From Paraburkholderia elongata (GTDB lineage Bacteria; Pseudomonadota; Gammaproteobacteria; Burkholderiales; Burkholderiaceae), in the NCBI RefSeq assembly GCF_013177735.1, contig NZ_WOEZ01000307.1, forward strand, positions 1 through 55,479: a stretch of DNA of 55,479 nt, written 5' to 3'. Made by a program: the position numbers and the translations under genes. This document shows, piece after piece, positions 44,084 to 52,274 of the stretch (the stretch's first letter is position 1; each line of letters begins with the position of its first letter). The notes beneath the pieces are model-generated. The model had not been told where the DNA came from. It did no database searches and saw only the letters and a program-made list of their open reading frames with translations.

Positions 44084-45571
44084 TCAGTACTTGATCCCGA
44101 TGGCCTTCGTCTCCGTGTAGGCCTCGATACCCGCCTTGCCCAGTTCGTAGCCGATGCCGGACTGCTTGAAGCCGCCAAAGGGGAGCGCACCGAGGTCGCC
44201 ACCGTTGACCTCGATGATGCCGGCGTCGATCGTTCGGGCGAGTCGGTGTGCATGGCCTAGATCCCGCGTCCAGATGGCAGCGGCGAGGCCATACTCCGAA
44301 TCGTTGGCCATCTCGGGAAGGGCGTCGAGATCGTTGTCCGAGAACTTCGAGATACAGAGCACGGGTCCGAAGATTTCTTCACGAACGACCGACATGTCGG
44401 GGCGCGTGTTGGCTAGCAATGTCGGCTGAATGTAGTAACCCTCGCCGGAGATGGCCTCCCCACCCGTTACGACTTCAGCGCCATCGCGCTTGCCAGCAGC
44501 GATGTATTCGAGCACGCGCTTGCGTTGGCTTTCGGAGATCAACGGCCCCATCTCCGTGTCGGTGGAAAGGGGGGAGCCGATTTTCACGCTCCTCGCGCGG
44601 GCCTCGAAACCTGCCACTACCTGATCATAGACCCGTGCATGGACGAAAAGCCTTGTGCCTGCAGCGCAGAACTGCCCGGTCTTGAAGAAGATGCCCGATG
44701 ACACGGCGTTGGTAGCTGCCTCGATGTCGGCATCGGGGAAAATGAAGACCGGAGATTTGCCGCCGAGTTCGAGCGTGACGCGCTTGAGCGTCCCCGATGC
44801 GTCCACGAGGAGCGACTTGCCCGTGTCCGTCGAACCGGTGAAGGCGATCTTCGCAATGCCCGCGTGCCTGGCCAGCGCGCGCCCGGCGACGCCGCCTTCT
44901 CCTGTCACGACATTGAAGACGCCCGGAGGGATGTTAGCCTCGACCATCAGTTCGGCAAGGCGCAGCGCGGTCAATGGAGCGAGGCCGGCAGGTTTGAGCA
45001 CCATGGTACAGCCGGCAGCCAGGGCGGGTCCGATCTTGAACATGGCCAGAAGAAATGGCGCATTCCAGGGCGTGATCGCGCCGACGACGCCGAGCGGCTG
45101 CCGGATGGAAAACGACAGTGCGCCAGGCCGGCTATCGCTCATGGGCACGTCGCCGCCCACCTTGTCGATCCATCCCGTACTGTGCCGGAGCACGTCGATT
45201 GCTCGCGAGATATCACCGTAGCGGGTGTGGGTGACGGGGTTACCGCCGTCGATCGATTCCAGCGTTGCGAGCTCGTCTGCATTACGCTCGATGGCGTCTG
45301 CGAGCGCCAGAAGCCTTCGCGTACGATCCGCGGCAGGCATCGTCGACCATCCGCCCTTGAAAGCCTTGTCGGCTGCAAGCACGGCGCGATCGATATCTTC
45401 GACACTCCCAGCAGCGACCGTCGTCAACGTGCGTCCCGTCGCCGGCTCGATGACATCGGTGCGTCCTTGACCCAGTGCGTCGGTCCATTTGCCATCGATG
45501 AAAAGGTTATGTTGCCGCTGGATGAAGCCGGAGCGAAGGCGCGCTTCGTGTTCCGTAAACTTGTTGCTCAT
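44084..45571 (-). CDS. NAD(P)-dependent aldehyde dehydrogenase
   Basis: About 495 residues from ATG 45571. A much longer frame continues upstream, but that part is antisense-frame read-through of the SDR gene. Motifs are the cofactor region VVGAITPWNAPFLLAMFKIG, the general-base Glu in VTLELGGKSPVFIFPDAD, the catalytic Cys in FFKTGQFCAAGTRLFVH, and EEIFGPVLCISKF. It oxidises an aldehyde to the acid, a logical step after alcohol oxidation by the SDR genes. The SDR upstream is separated by 65 bases on the same strand, so both are likely cotranscribed. Confidence 0.93.
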   Translation of the reverse strand: MSNKFTEHEARLRSGFIQRQHNLFIDGKWTDALGQGRTDVIEPATGRTLTTVAAGSVEDIDRAVLAADKAFKGGWSTMPAADRTRRLLALADAIERNADELATLESIDGGNPVTHTRYGDISRAIDVLRHSTGWIDKVGGDVPMSDSRPGALSFSIRQPLGVVGAITPWNAPFLLAMFKIGPALAAGCTMVLKPAGLAPLTALRLAELMVEANIPPGVFNVVTGEGGVAGRALARHAGIAKIAFTGSTDTGKSLLVDASGTLKRVTLELGGKSPVFIFPDADIEAATNAVSSGIFFKTGQFCAAGTRLFVHARVYDQVVAGFEARARSVKIGSPLSTDTEMGPLISESQRKRVLEYIAAGKRDGAEVVTGGEAISGEGYYIQPTLLANTRPDMSVVREEIFGPVLCISKFSDNDLDALPEMANDSEYGLAAAIWTRDLGHAHRLARTIDAGIIEVNGGDLGALPFGGFKQSGIGYELGKAGIEAYTETKAIGIKY

Positions 45572-45636
45572 GGGGTTTGCCTCTTGGGGAACAAGACAAC
45601 GGCCGGGTATGGATCCCCGGCCGAACGAAATGGTTT

Positions 45637-46377
45637 TCAGGAAATCTTGTATTGGCCGCCGTCGACGACGAGTGCCTGCCCGGTGACGAATGCCGCGTCG
45701 TCGCTCGTGAGAAAGAGGACCGGTCCAGCGATGTCGGCTGGCTCGGCAAAACGCTTGATGGCCTGCTGCTGCCACACGCTTTTCTTGAACTCGTCCGGCA
45801 CACCGCTCGTACCGGGGGTGTTTGTGAGCGCAGGCAGGATCGCATTGACGGTAATGCCGTCGGCCGCAACATCGTTGGCTAAACCCCGGATAAAACCGAT
45901 GACGCCCATCTTTGCAGCCATGTAATGGCTGAGGCCGGTGATGGCGATGCCGATCGAGTTGGACGAGAAATTGACGAAGCGCCCCCATTTCTTCCGGCGC
46001 ATACTGGGGAGGAACTGTTTTGCGCTGAAGTAATGCGCGTCGAGATTGACGGCGAACGTCCGCCGCCACACGTCCAAGTCGAGTTCGTCGATCACGATAT
46101 TCGGATAGATACCGGCATTGTTCACGACGATGTCCACTTCACCCAGATCGCGTTCGACGAACTGCGCCACGTGTTTCCAGCCGCTTTCGTTGGAAATGTC
46201 GGCTTCGATCGCGATGGCGGTGTCGCCGATCAGCGATGCCGTTTCGACAGGCTTTTTCAAATCGACCAGCGCGACCTTCGCGCCGCGCGCCGCCAGGCGA
46301 ACGGCAAGCTCTCGTCCGATACCTTGTGCCGCACCGGTCACGACCGCTATCCGGTTTTCGTGTGTCTTCTCAGTCAT
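45637..46377 (-). CDS. Short-chain dehydrogenase/reductase
   Basis: 246 residues with a complete classical SDR active site: TGAAQGIG (cofactor), Asp39 region ALVDLKK for NAD, NNAG, Ser in FVNFSSNSIG and Tyr-x3-Lys in HYMAAK. The C-terminus VTGQALVVDGGQYKIS is standard. It likely oxidises a cyclic alcohol to the ketone or the reverse. It is the first gene of the SDR-ALDH unit, and the OYE gene lies just upstream on the same strand (stop 46455). Confidence 0.93.
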   Translation of the reverse strand: MTEKTHENRIAVVTGAAQGIGRELAVRLAARGAKVALVDLKKPVETASLIGDTAIAIEADISNESGWKHVAQFVERDLGEVDIVVNNAGIYPNIVIDELDLDVWRRTFAVNLDAHYFSAKQFLPSMRRKKWGRFVNFSSNSIGIAITGLSHYMAAKMGVIGFIRGLANDVAADGITVNAILPALTNTPGTSGVPDEFKKSVWQQQAIKRFAEPADIAGPVLFLTSDDAAFVTGQALVVDGGQYKIS

Positions 46378-46454
46378 GTTTTCCTCTGTGGATTGTTTGG
46401 TAGGGAAGTAGAAAGGGGCGCGACATCAGGCTGCGGGACCCTCGCAACGTCCGC

Positions 46455-47648
46455 TTATGAAGCCCTGGTCAAAGTCTGCTTGGCTTCATCCGCAATGTCG
46501 CCTAGATCTGCAAGCTTGAACTGGCGGATAAGGTCTTGCCGACCTTCGCGCACCTTCGCGACCCAGTCCGGGTCCGCGATGACGCTTCGACCGACTGCGA
46601 TGAGATCGAATTCGTGCGCGTTGAAGCGTTTGACCAAGGCCGGAAAATTGATATCCGGCGATGCGTTCGTGTCCTTGCCCGAGAAGGTTTCGACCACGTC
46701 GACGGTCAAGCCCACGCCTCCAACGGCGATGACGGGCTTGCCGGAGAGCTTTCGAGTCCAGCCCGCGAGGCCGAGATCGGATTCGGGCCATTCGGGGTCG
46801 CCGAAACGGCGGGTCGATGCGTGGAAAAGATCCACGCCCGCTTCGTCGAACGCGCGCAGTATCGTCGACAGCTCGTCGGGCGTTGTTGCCACGCGGGCGG
46901 TGTAATCCTGCTGTTTCCACTGCGAGAACCGCAGGGAGATCACAAAGTCGGATCCGACTTCTTCGCGAACCGCACGCACGACCTCAGCAGGGAAACGCAG
47001 GCGGTCGCGTATGTCGGGGCCGCCATACTGGTCGTCGCGTACGTTCGTGCCAGCCCACAGGAACTGGTCGAGCAGAAAGCCATGGCAGGCGTGGATTTCG
47101 ACGCCATCTGCGCCAATTCGTTTGGCGATCCGCGCGGAACGGACAAAAGCGTCTCTGACAGCCTCCAAGTCTGCGATGGTGGCAGGGTTTCCGACAACGG
47201 TGCCGGGCTTCATGAGGCCGGAAGGGCTCAGGACAGGTGCCGTTGCGAAGTAATCGCCGTCCGGCGCGGCGAGGTGTGCGCCGTCGTGGCCGATCTGAGT
47301 AAAGAAGTGACCTCCGGCCTCGTGTACGACATCGATGCATCTTGCCCACCCGTCCGCCGTGTCCTCGGCAAGACGGCCATATTTTCTTGTGCGCGTTGCC
47401 GAAGGATGATCCACCGCGATGCATTCGGTGATGGTGAGTTGCACGCCGCCGCGAGCACGTGCCCCGTAATAGTCGGCAAGACGCTGGGAGACATGACCGT
47501 CAGCGCACCAGCCGCGTTGCATACCAGGCATGATGAATCGGTTGGCAAGTGAGAGACCTGCGATCGTGATAGGTTGGAAAAGAGCCGACATATCTATGTG
47601 GCCGTGACGAGTGCCACGTTGTGCCGGACTGATGTTTTCAAGTGTCAT
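46455..47648 (-). CDS. Old Yellow Enzyme-family NADH:flavin oxidoreductase (OYE1)
   Basis: 397 residues from ATG 47648, with GGAGT upstream; the longer upstream frame lacks family similarity. It is an FMN TIM-barrel ene-reductase: LFQPITIAGLSLANRFIMPG at the start, the substrate-anchoring pair in EIHACHGFLLDQFLWAGTN, then DQYGGPDIRDRLRFPAEVV and the FMN-phosphate region FDLIAVGRSVIADPDWV. OYEs reduce activated C=C bonds of enones, quinones, nitro compounds or terpenoid ketones with NAD(P)H. Its promoter carries two tandem operator palindromes shared with the Rrf2 gene pair, and it mirrors the second OYE at 49380. Confidence 0.93.
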   Translation of the reverse strand: MTLENISPAQRGTRHGHIDMSALFQPITIAGLSLANRFIMPGMQRGWCADGHVSQRLADYYGARARGGVQLTITECIAVDHPSATRTRKYGRLAEDTADGWARCIDVVHEAGGHFFTQIGHDGAHLAAPDGDYFATAPVLSPSGLMKPGTVVGNPATIADLEAVRDAFVRSARIAKRIGADGVEIHACHGFLLDQFLWAGTNVRDDQYGGPDIRDRLRFPAEVVRAVREEVGSDFVISLRFSQWKQQDYTARVATTPDELSTILRAFDEAGVDLFHASTRRFGDPEWPESDLGLAGWTRKLSGKPVIAVGGVGLTVDVVETFSGKDTNASPDINFPALVKRFNAHEFDLIAVGRSVIADPDWVAKVREGRQDLIRQFKLADLGDIADEAKQTLTRAS

Positions 47649-47720
47649 CGGATTGGACTCCTGAGTTTTTGCGTATGAAATCCACAGCGCAAGATGGATG
47701 GCGGACGAGCTGCACGACAA

Positions 47721-47776
47721 ATTGCAATTATGATAATAGCAGTATAGAACATAAATGCAATAGTAAAAATTGCATT
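47721..47776 (-). promoter_or_regulatory. OYE1 promoter with tandem TGCAA-N9-TTGCA operators
   Basis: Site A2 is TGCAA-N9-TTGCA (47756-47774, perfect, extended AA/TT flanks). Site A1 is TGCAA-N9-TAGCA (47723-47741). Centres are 33 bases apart. On the minus strand TTGCAT-16-TATTAT serves as -35/-10, so A2 covers the -35 and A1 the -10, an arrangement expected for repression. Confidence 0.7.
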
Positions 47777-48061
47777 TGCTCGGCCTACAGCCGGCAGACG
47801 GAAACCAGGTTTCTGATGAGCGGGGAGGCTTGACGCGCTGGACGATGCCATGAGGTAGACGCTGGATCGACCGGTCGGTGAAACGGTGGTGCCCACAGAC
47901 TGTTACCAACGCGATCTTTCGTGGGACAGTTGCCTCTTACGCCATCCACCATTCGCTTCCTGTGCATCCTGGCTGCGGACGCGGGCGAGGTTTTTTTTGA
48001 GCTGTGGGACGCTCCGGGGAAGCAGATCCTTTCAGGTTTGCTTTCGAAAGGAGATCGGAAT

Positions 48062-48110
48062 TTGAGCGTTCCACTCTTGGCCCATATATTGCAAGTGTTA
48101 TTATTGCAAT
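48062..48110 (+). promoter_or_regulatory. Rrf2-1 promoter with a TGCAA-N9-TTGCA operator
   Basis: TTGAGC (48062-48067), 17 bases, TATATT (48085-48090). The perfect palindrome TGCAA-N9-TTGCA (48090-48108) begins at the last base of the -10 and would block the start point. The spacer GTGTTATTA is nearly the same as in the OYE2 site (GTATTATTA). This suggests autoregulation. Confidence 0.7.
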
Positions 48111-48162
48111 AGGGGTGATCAATGAGTGATCGCCTTCTGACAAACGGGACGATGGAGATGGA

Positions 48163-48681
48163 ATGATTGATCTACGCTTCCCGACAGCACTGCAGATGGT
48201 GCTTGGGATTCAGATAGCCGAAGAAGACGGAGTGCGATGTACGAGCCAGAAGCTCGCCGACTCGCTCGGCGTCAACGCCAGCTTCGTCAGGAAGCTTCTG
48301 GTGCCTCTGAGCCGCGACGGGATAGTTACATCCTCGCTAGGCAAGAATGGTGGTGCCCGTCTGGCTCGCGCACCCGCGACGATCACGCTTCGTGATATTT
48401 ACTGCTCCGTCACGGACGACAAGAAAATCTGGGTCGCGCGGACCGCCGTGCCGTGTCAGTGCGTGGCAAGCGCAAATATTGTCGAATTCTTTGAGTACAT
48501 CGCTAGTGAGGCCGATGCCCTTGTGCTTGATATGCTGAGGCAGCGGACGGTGGCGGACAGCATTGCCGAAATCCGGAACCTGGAGCGAACACGGATTGTC
48601 CGGGGCGGTCGATCAAACCTACGCGCCAACACTGATGATGTGCTACCGGCCTCGGTGCGCGCAAAAGCTACCCGGTCCTGA
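48163..48681 (+). CDS. Rrf2-family transcriptional regulator 1
   Basis: 172 residues. The winged HTH (about 1-75) has CTSQKLADSLGVNASFVRKL and the wing SLGKNGGARLARAP, followed by the helical dimerisation region. The Rrf2 family includes IscR and NsrR, which bind Fe-S clusters through three Cys. Here only CQC in VPCQCVASANI and Cys27 (RCTSQ) and Cys125-region residues are available, and the canonical C-x5-C-x7-C is absent. A redox-active Cys or other ligand is therefore more likely than a standard cluster. It is convergent with a paralogue (48728) and flanked by OYE genes on both sides. Confidence 0.92.
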   Translation: MIDLRFPTALQMVLGIQIAEEDGVRCTSQKLADSLGVNASFVRKLLVPLSRDGIVTSSLGKNGGARLARAPATITLRDIYCSVTDDKKIWVARTAVPCQCVASANIVEFFEYIASEADALVLDMLRQRTVADSIAEIRNLERTRIVRGGRSNLRANTDDVLPASVRAKATRS

Positions 48682-48727
48682 ATCTGCGATTGTCACGCCA
48701 GAGCGCAATCGTGACCGGGCGCCGTAC

Positions 48728-49216
48728 CTATGCCTCGGGGGCAAATTCACGTTCCGCAACGATTCGGGTGCCACCGCGGGCGATCCGTTGCTTGTCCAGT
48801 CGCAGTAACTCCGAGAGTGCTTCGGCGACGTTACGGCGCTCCAGAGTCTCGAGGAGAGCCCGGTCGGCATCTGCCGCCACTTTCTCAAAGAGAGGCTCGA
48901 TGTTGGCGCTCACCCTGCACCGAGGTGTCACGGATGGACGCGCGGGCAGGAATCGCTTCTCTCCAGTGATGGAGGCGTAGATGTCACGCAGGGTGATGCT
49001 GGCGGCCGGCCGTGCGAGATGCAGCCCGCCACCTTTGCCGACCGAGGCGTCGATGATGGCGTCCTGCCTTAACGGAACGAGGAGTTGACGTACGAAGCTG
49101 GGATTTGCGCCAAGGCCGTCAGCTAGTACCTTGCTCGTGCATCGGAAACCGTCCTGGTCGGCAAGCGCCACGCTCAGGACCATCTGGAAGGCTGTCGAGA
49201 AACGATAGTCGATCAT
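48728..49216 (-). CDS. Rrf2-family transcriptional regulator 2
   Basis: 162 residues, a clear paralogue of the neighbour: MIDYRFSTAFQMVLSVALAD versus MIDLRFPTALQMVLGIQIAE. The HTH contains CTSKVLADGLGANPSFVRQL and the wing GKGGGLHLARPAASI. It keeps Cys27 and one Cys in TPRCRVSANI but not the CQC pair of Rrf2-1. It is divergent from OYE2, with 163 bases between the starts, and the two operators there lie in its own promoter region. The retained single Cys suggests thiol-based sensing of electrophiles, an inference. Confidence 0.92.
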   Translation of the reverse strand: MIDYRFSTAFQMVLSVALADQDGFRCTSKVLADGLGANPSFVRQLLVPLRQDAIIDASVGKGGGLHLARPAASITLRDIYASITGEKRFLPARPSVTPRCRVSANIEPLFEKVAADADRALLETLERRNVAEALSELLRLDKQRIARGGTRIVAEREFAPEA

Positions 49217-49262
49217 AGGTCGTCGATTCTATTCGCGTGCGGCCGAGGCGGCACGCAAACAT

Positions 49263-49321
49263 AATGTAATGATTGACCTTGCATTATACGTCGTCTATAT
49301 TGCAAGTATTATTATTGCTTT
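49263..49321 (+). promoter_or_regulatory. OYE2 promoter with tandem TGCAA-N9-TTGCA-type operators
   Basis: Site C1 is TGTAA-N9-TTGCA (49265-49283) and site C2 TGCAA-N9-TTGCT (49301-49319), centres 36 bases apart. The promoter TTGACC (49273-49278), 17 bases, TATATT (49296-49301) runs through them: C1 covers the -35 and C2 starts at the end of the -10. The layout repeats that of the OYE1 and Rrf2-1 promoters. Confidence 0.7.
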
Positions 49322-49379
49322 TATGCCGGCGCAACTGAACGCCGGACTGGCATCTCACTGCGAAAGGAAGACAACTGCT

Positions 49380-50555
49380 ATGCCTGGGCATGCCGCCACC
49401 GCGGCCACTTCACACCGGCTCCACGGGAGTCGTTCCGAGATTCTGTTTGACCCCGTGAAGCTCGGCAGTCTTGAGCTGAAGAATCGCATCGTCATGGCAC
49501 CGATGACCCGGGCCAAGTCTCCACAAGGTGTGCCGGGTGAGGACGTCGCGGCTTACTACCGCCGTCGGGTTGAGGGAGGGGTTGGCCTCATCATTTCCGA
49601 GGGCACCTTCATTCCCCATTGGAGTGCTTCGCACGACGAGAACGCACCGCGTTTCTATGGTGACGACGCGCTGGCGGGATGGCGACGTGTCATCGACGCA
49701 GTTCACGCTGCGGGAGGACGCATGTTCCCGCAGCTATGGCATGTCGGCCTGGTTCGCAAGCCGCAAGTCGAGGGTGCGGTAGGACTATTTGATGAAGATG
49801 CCGAGGCAGCGAGTCGGCTCGGTCCATCGGGCATCATTGGCGGTGGAGGACTGCCCCTGGCTCAAGTTCGTGCACCGGCGACTGAACGCGAGATTGGCGA
49901 GATCATCGAAGCCTATGGCAATGCCGCAGCCTCGGCGAAGCAGCTCGGCTTTGATGGAGTCGAAGTTCATGCTGCTCATGGTTATCTGATCGACCAGTTT
50001 CTCTGGGCGGAGACCAATAGGCGAAGTGACCCGTACGGCGGCGATCGTACAAGGCGCAGTCGCTTCGGGGTAGAGGTCATTGAAGAAATTCGCCGTCGTG
50101 TCGGCCCGGAGTTCCCGGTAACCTTGCGCTTGTCCACGTGGAAGAACCAGGATTACGCCGCGAGGCTCGCCACAACGCCATCGGAATGGGCCGAGATCGT
50201 TACACCGTTTGTTGAAGCTGGCGTCGATGGCTTTCACCTCTCGCAGCGGCGGTTCTGGGAGGGCGAGTTCGGGACCGAACTTAACCTCGCTGGATGGACC
50301 AGAAAGCTGACCGGCAAGCCGACGATCACGGTCGGATCAGTCACGCTCAATAACTCGATGGCCGAGATGCTGCAAGGCAAGGGCAGTGAACCTGAAGATA
50401 ATCTTGCGTTGGTGTACAGCGGTCTTGAGCGTGGCGATTTTGATCTTGTCGCAGTAGGTCGTGCCCTCATCGCCAACCCCGATTGGCCTGAGAAGATCAG
50501 GAGGAGGCAGACGTTGCGCGCCTACGCGAGGGGCATGCTGGCGAATCTTGACTGA
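49380..50555 (+). CDS. Old Yellow Enzyme-family NADH:flavin oxidoreductase (OYE2)
   Basis: 391 residues from ATG 49380, with AGGAAG upstream; the in-frame codons before it lie across the promoter. Family features are LFDPVKLGSLELKNRIVMAP, MTRAK, the anchoring His pair in EVHAAHGYLIDQFLWAETN, then DPYGGDRTRRSRFGVEVIEE and FDLVAVGRALIANPDWPEKI. It is a paralogue of OYE1 (shared DQFLWA.TN and GWTRKL.GKP blocks) but differs in the first third, so the two may favour different substrates. It is an ene-reductase for electrophilic alkenes or quinones, presumably induced through Rrf2-type control. Confidence 0.93.
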   Translation: MPGHAATAATSHRLHGSRSEILFDPVKLGSLELKNRIVMAPMTRAKSPQGVPGEDVAAYYRRRVEGGVGLIISEGTFIPHWSASHDENAPRFYGDDALAGWRRVIDAVHAAGGRMFPQLWHVGLVRKPQVEGAVGLFDEDAEAASRLGPSGIIGGGGLPLAQVRAPATEREIGEIIEAYGNAAASAKQLGFDGVEVHAAHGYLIDQFLWAETNRRSDPYGGDRTRRSRFGVEVIEEIRRRVGPEFPVTLRLSTWKNQDYAARLATTPSEWAEIVTPFVEAGVDGFHLSQRRFWEGEFGTELNLAGWTRKLTGKPTITVGSVTLNNSMAEMLQGKGSEPEDNLALVYSGLERGDFDLVAVGRALIANPDWPEKIRRRQTLRAYARGMLANLD

Positions 50556-50717
50556 CGGGGGGAGGGGCGCGGTAGCCGTCCTTGTATGTGCCAGCGTAGT
50601 TTGAGGTCATCAGATGGTCGAGAATCTCGGCAAGGTGCCGGATAGGTCAAAGCAGATGATCAAATCTGCCCCGGGTCTGCCGCTCGAATTTCGGAATCTA
50701 GAGTTGCTATCTTTTGT

Positions 50718-51119
50718 ATGTCGAAAAACGCAATTCAGGCAACAGCAACCTTTGACGAGATAGAGTCGCTGTGCATCCATCTGTTCGATATCTGGTGTGA
50801 GCGAAGAAGTGTGGTTCCGTTGACGTATCTGATGCAAAGCTGGCCAATGCCGACTCTCTCAAGTCTGGTTGTCACGCGTCTGGTGGGCGGGTTTCAGGAT
50901 TTGCTGCGCTTTCATGCTGCGAGTCTTGCTGCAGACGAAACAGAGTTGTTGGAAAGTGTGATTGCCTTAGTCGATGAACTCCGGCGGGGACCTTTCTCCG
51001 ACACAATCAATCATGCAGAACTCCTAGCTTACGCGGGAGGTGAGGCGCCGGCGGCGGCGAGCACCAGAGATATGCGCGTGTCGGACGACAGCGTTTCATT
51101 TGAAAAGTTGGTTTGTTAG
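50718..51119 (+). CDS. Small conserved-looking hypothetical protein
   Basis: 133 residues (starts MSKNAIQATATFDEIESLCI) with GC-rich third positions and a compact helical pattern (VPLTYLMQSWPMPTLSSLVV, then LLESVIALVDELRRG). Similar short proteins occur in Burkholderia genomes without known function. There is no signal peptide. It stands alone between OYE2 and the TetR gene. I cannot assign a role. Confidence 0.6.
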   Translation: MSKNAIQATATFDEIESLCIHLFDIWCERRSVVPLTYLMQSWPMPTLSSLVVTRLVGGFQDLLRFHAASLAADETELLESVIALVDELRRGPFSDTINHAELLAYAGGEAPAAASTRDMRVSDDSVSFEKLVC

Positions 51120-51205
51120 CCCTGCGAATTTAGTCATTTCGAAACGAACACACATTGCTGTTACGCAGGTTCAACGCTTACAGTTGGCAGCCCCGCCGCG
51201 CGTGC

Positions 51206-51859
51206 TCATTCGTCAGCTTTGCCGAGGCCACTCCATACGACCTTGACAGCCCTGCGGAAGGCATGCATTCGAGAAGCGTCGTCTTCACTCCAACGAAGAA
51301 AAATAACTAGGCCCTGGCAACTGGACACGATCAATGCACCACGCAATTCGCGTTCCTCCATCGACAGATCCGGATTGATTTCGCCGACGAGCTGCGCGAA
51401 GAGTCTAGTGAACTGTTTCTGCGCCTCCACAACGACATCGCGCGCGAACGATTCGTGCAGCGCCAATCCCCAACTTTCGACGATACCTGCTGACAATCCA
51501 GGTTTGACAAAGTCTGCGAATGGATCGTCGATGATTGATTCGAGCCGCGCCTGCGGAGAGCGGTTTCTGTTTTCGACGAACCTCCGAAAGCGTTCGAAGT
51601 ACCGTTTTGCAATCTCCTCGATTGTGGCGCGCAACAGTGCTTCACGGGTCGAAAAATAGTGCTGTAACGTGCTCAGGCGAATGCCCGCATCGTTGGCCAC
51701 GCGGTTGATCGTGTACCCTGCGTAACCCACCGCAATCAGTACATTGACCGATACATCGATGATCTCGGGCACCCGGCTTTCCCGATTGCCGCGCTGCCTG
51801 ACAGATGTGGCGGTCTGCGGATCAAATATCGCTGTGGAACTGAGGGTCAGTTTTTTCAC
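51206..51859 (-). CDS. TetR-family transcriptional regulator
   Basis: About 217 residues from GTG 51859, which has GGAG five bases upstream; GTG 51865 adds two residues. The TetR HTH is at about 30-80 (VPEIIDVSVNVLIAVGYAGY, TINRVANDAGIRLSTLQHYF), with the SxxxLxxYF recognition helix, followed by the ligand/dimerisation domain. Three copies of AGGTT-N4-AACCT upstream are likely its operators, one of them inside a promoter reading toward the small genes at 52275. The target is therefore probably those genes plus itself, though they do not look like usual TetR targets (pumps, dehydrogenases). Confidence 0.92.
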   Translation of the reverse strand: MKKLTLSSTAIFDPQTATSVRQRGNRESRVPEIIDVSVNVLIAVGYAGYTINRVANDAGIRLSTLQHYFSTREALLRATIEEIAKRYFERFRRFVENRNRSPQARLESIIDDPFADFVKPGLSAGIVESWGLALHESFARDVVVEAQKQFTRLFAQLVGEINPDLSMEERELRGALIVSSCQGLVIFLRWSEDDASRMHAFRRAVKVVWSGLGKADE

Positions 51860-52033
51860 TTGCACTCCGTTCTGAGGCGCTGACTGTCTCGCTGTTCAGC
51901 ATAAAGTTAGCGTCCGGCGGCGCTGTCACGCTTACCCTGCGGGACAACAATCAAGGATGCAATTCTGTGCCTCCCGGACATCGCGTTTGCGGTGGGCGTA
52001 TGCCGTGGCCGCTTCAGGACTTGTGTAACGAAA

Positions 52034-52186
52034 TAGGTTATCTAACCGGGTTTAAGTATAGGTTGAATAACCTGTTTTTCCTAGGCGTGGATATGGAAAA
52101 CATCAGATTTAAAAGGATTTTGTTGCAATATCGTTTACCCTAATCCTCCGGGGTAGGTGGTTGACTTATAGGTTGACTAACCTATA
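52034..52186. promoter_or_regulatory. Triple TetR-type operator and promoter
   Basis: Three palindromes of the form AGGTT-N4-AACC(T): 52035-52047, 52057-52073 and 52167-52186. The last is perfect (TATAGGTT-GACT-AACCTATA). That copy fills the spacer of the plus-strand promoter TTGACT (52161-52166), 16 bases, TATAGT (52183-52188), the classic way to block RNA polymerase. The other two lie closer to the TetR gene. Centres are 25 and 110 bases apart. Confidence 0.75.
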
Positions 52187-52274
52187 GTTATTGACAGGGT
52201 AATCGACAGGATGTTGCGATGTTCAAGCCACGAAGTGGCAGGACATGGTGGCACCGCAGTCAGAGGAGAGCGAA

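Noticed and set aside
45572..46069. A 166-codon N-terminal extension of the aldehyde dehydrogenase
   Set aside because: This part is a shifted-frame reading of the SDR gene at 45637-46377; the ALDH family start and spacing fit ATG 45571.
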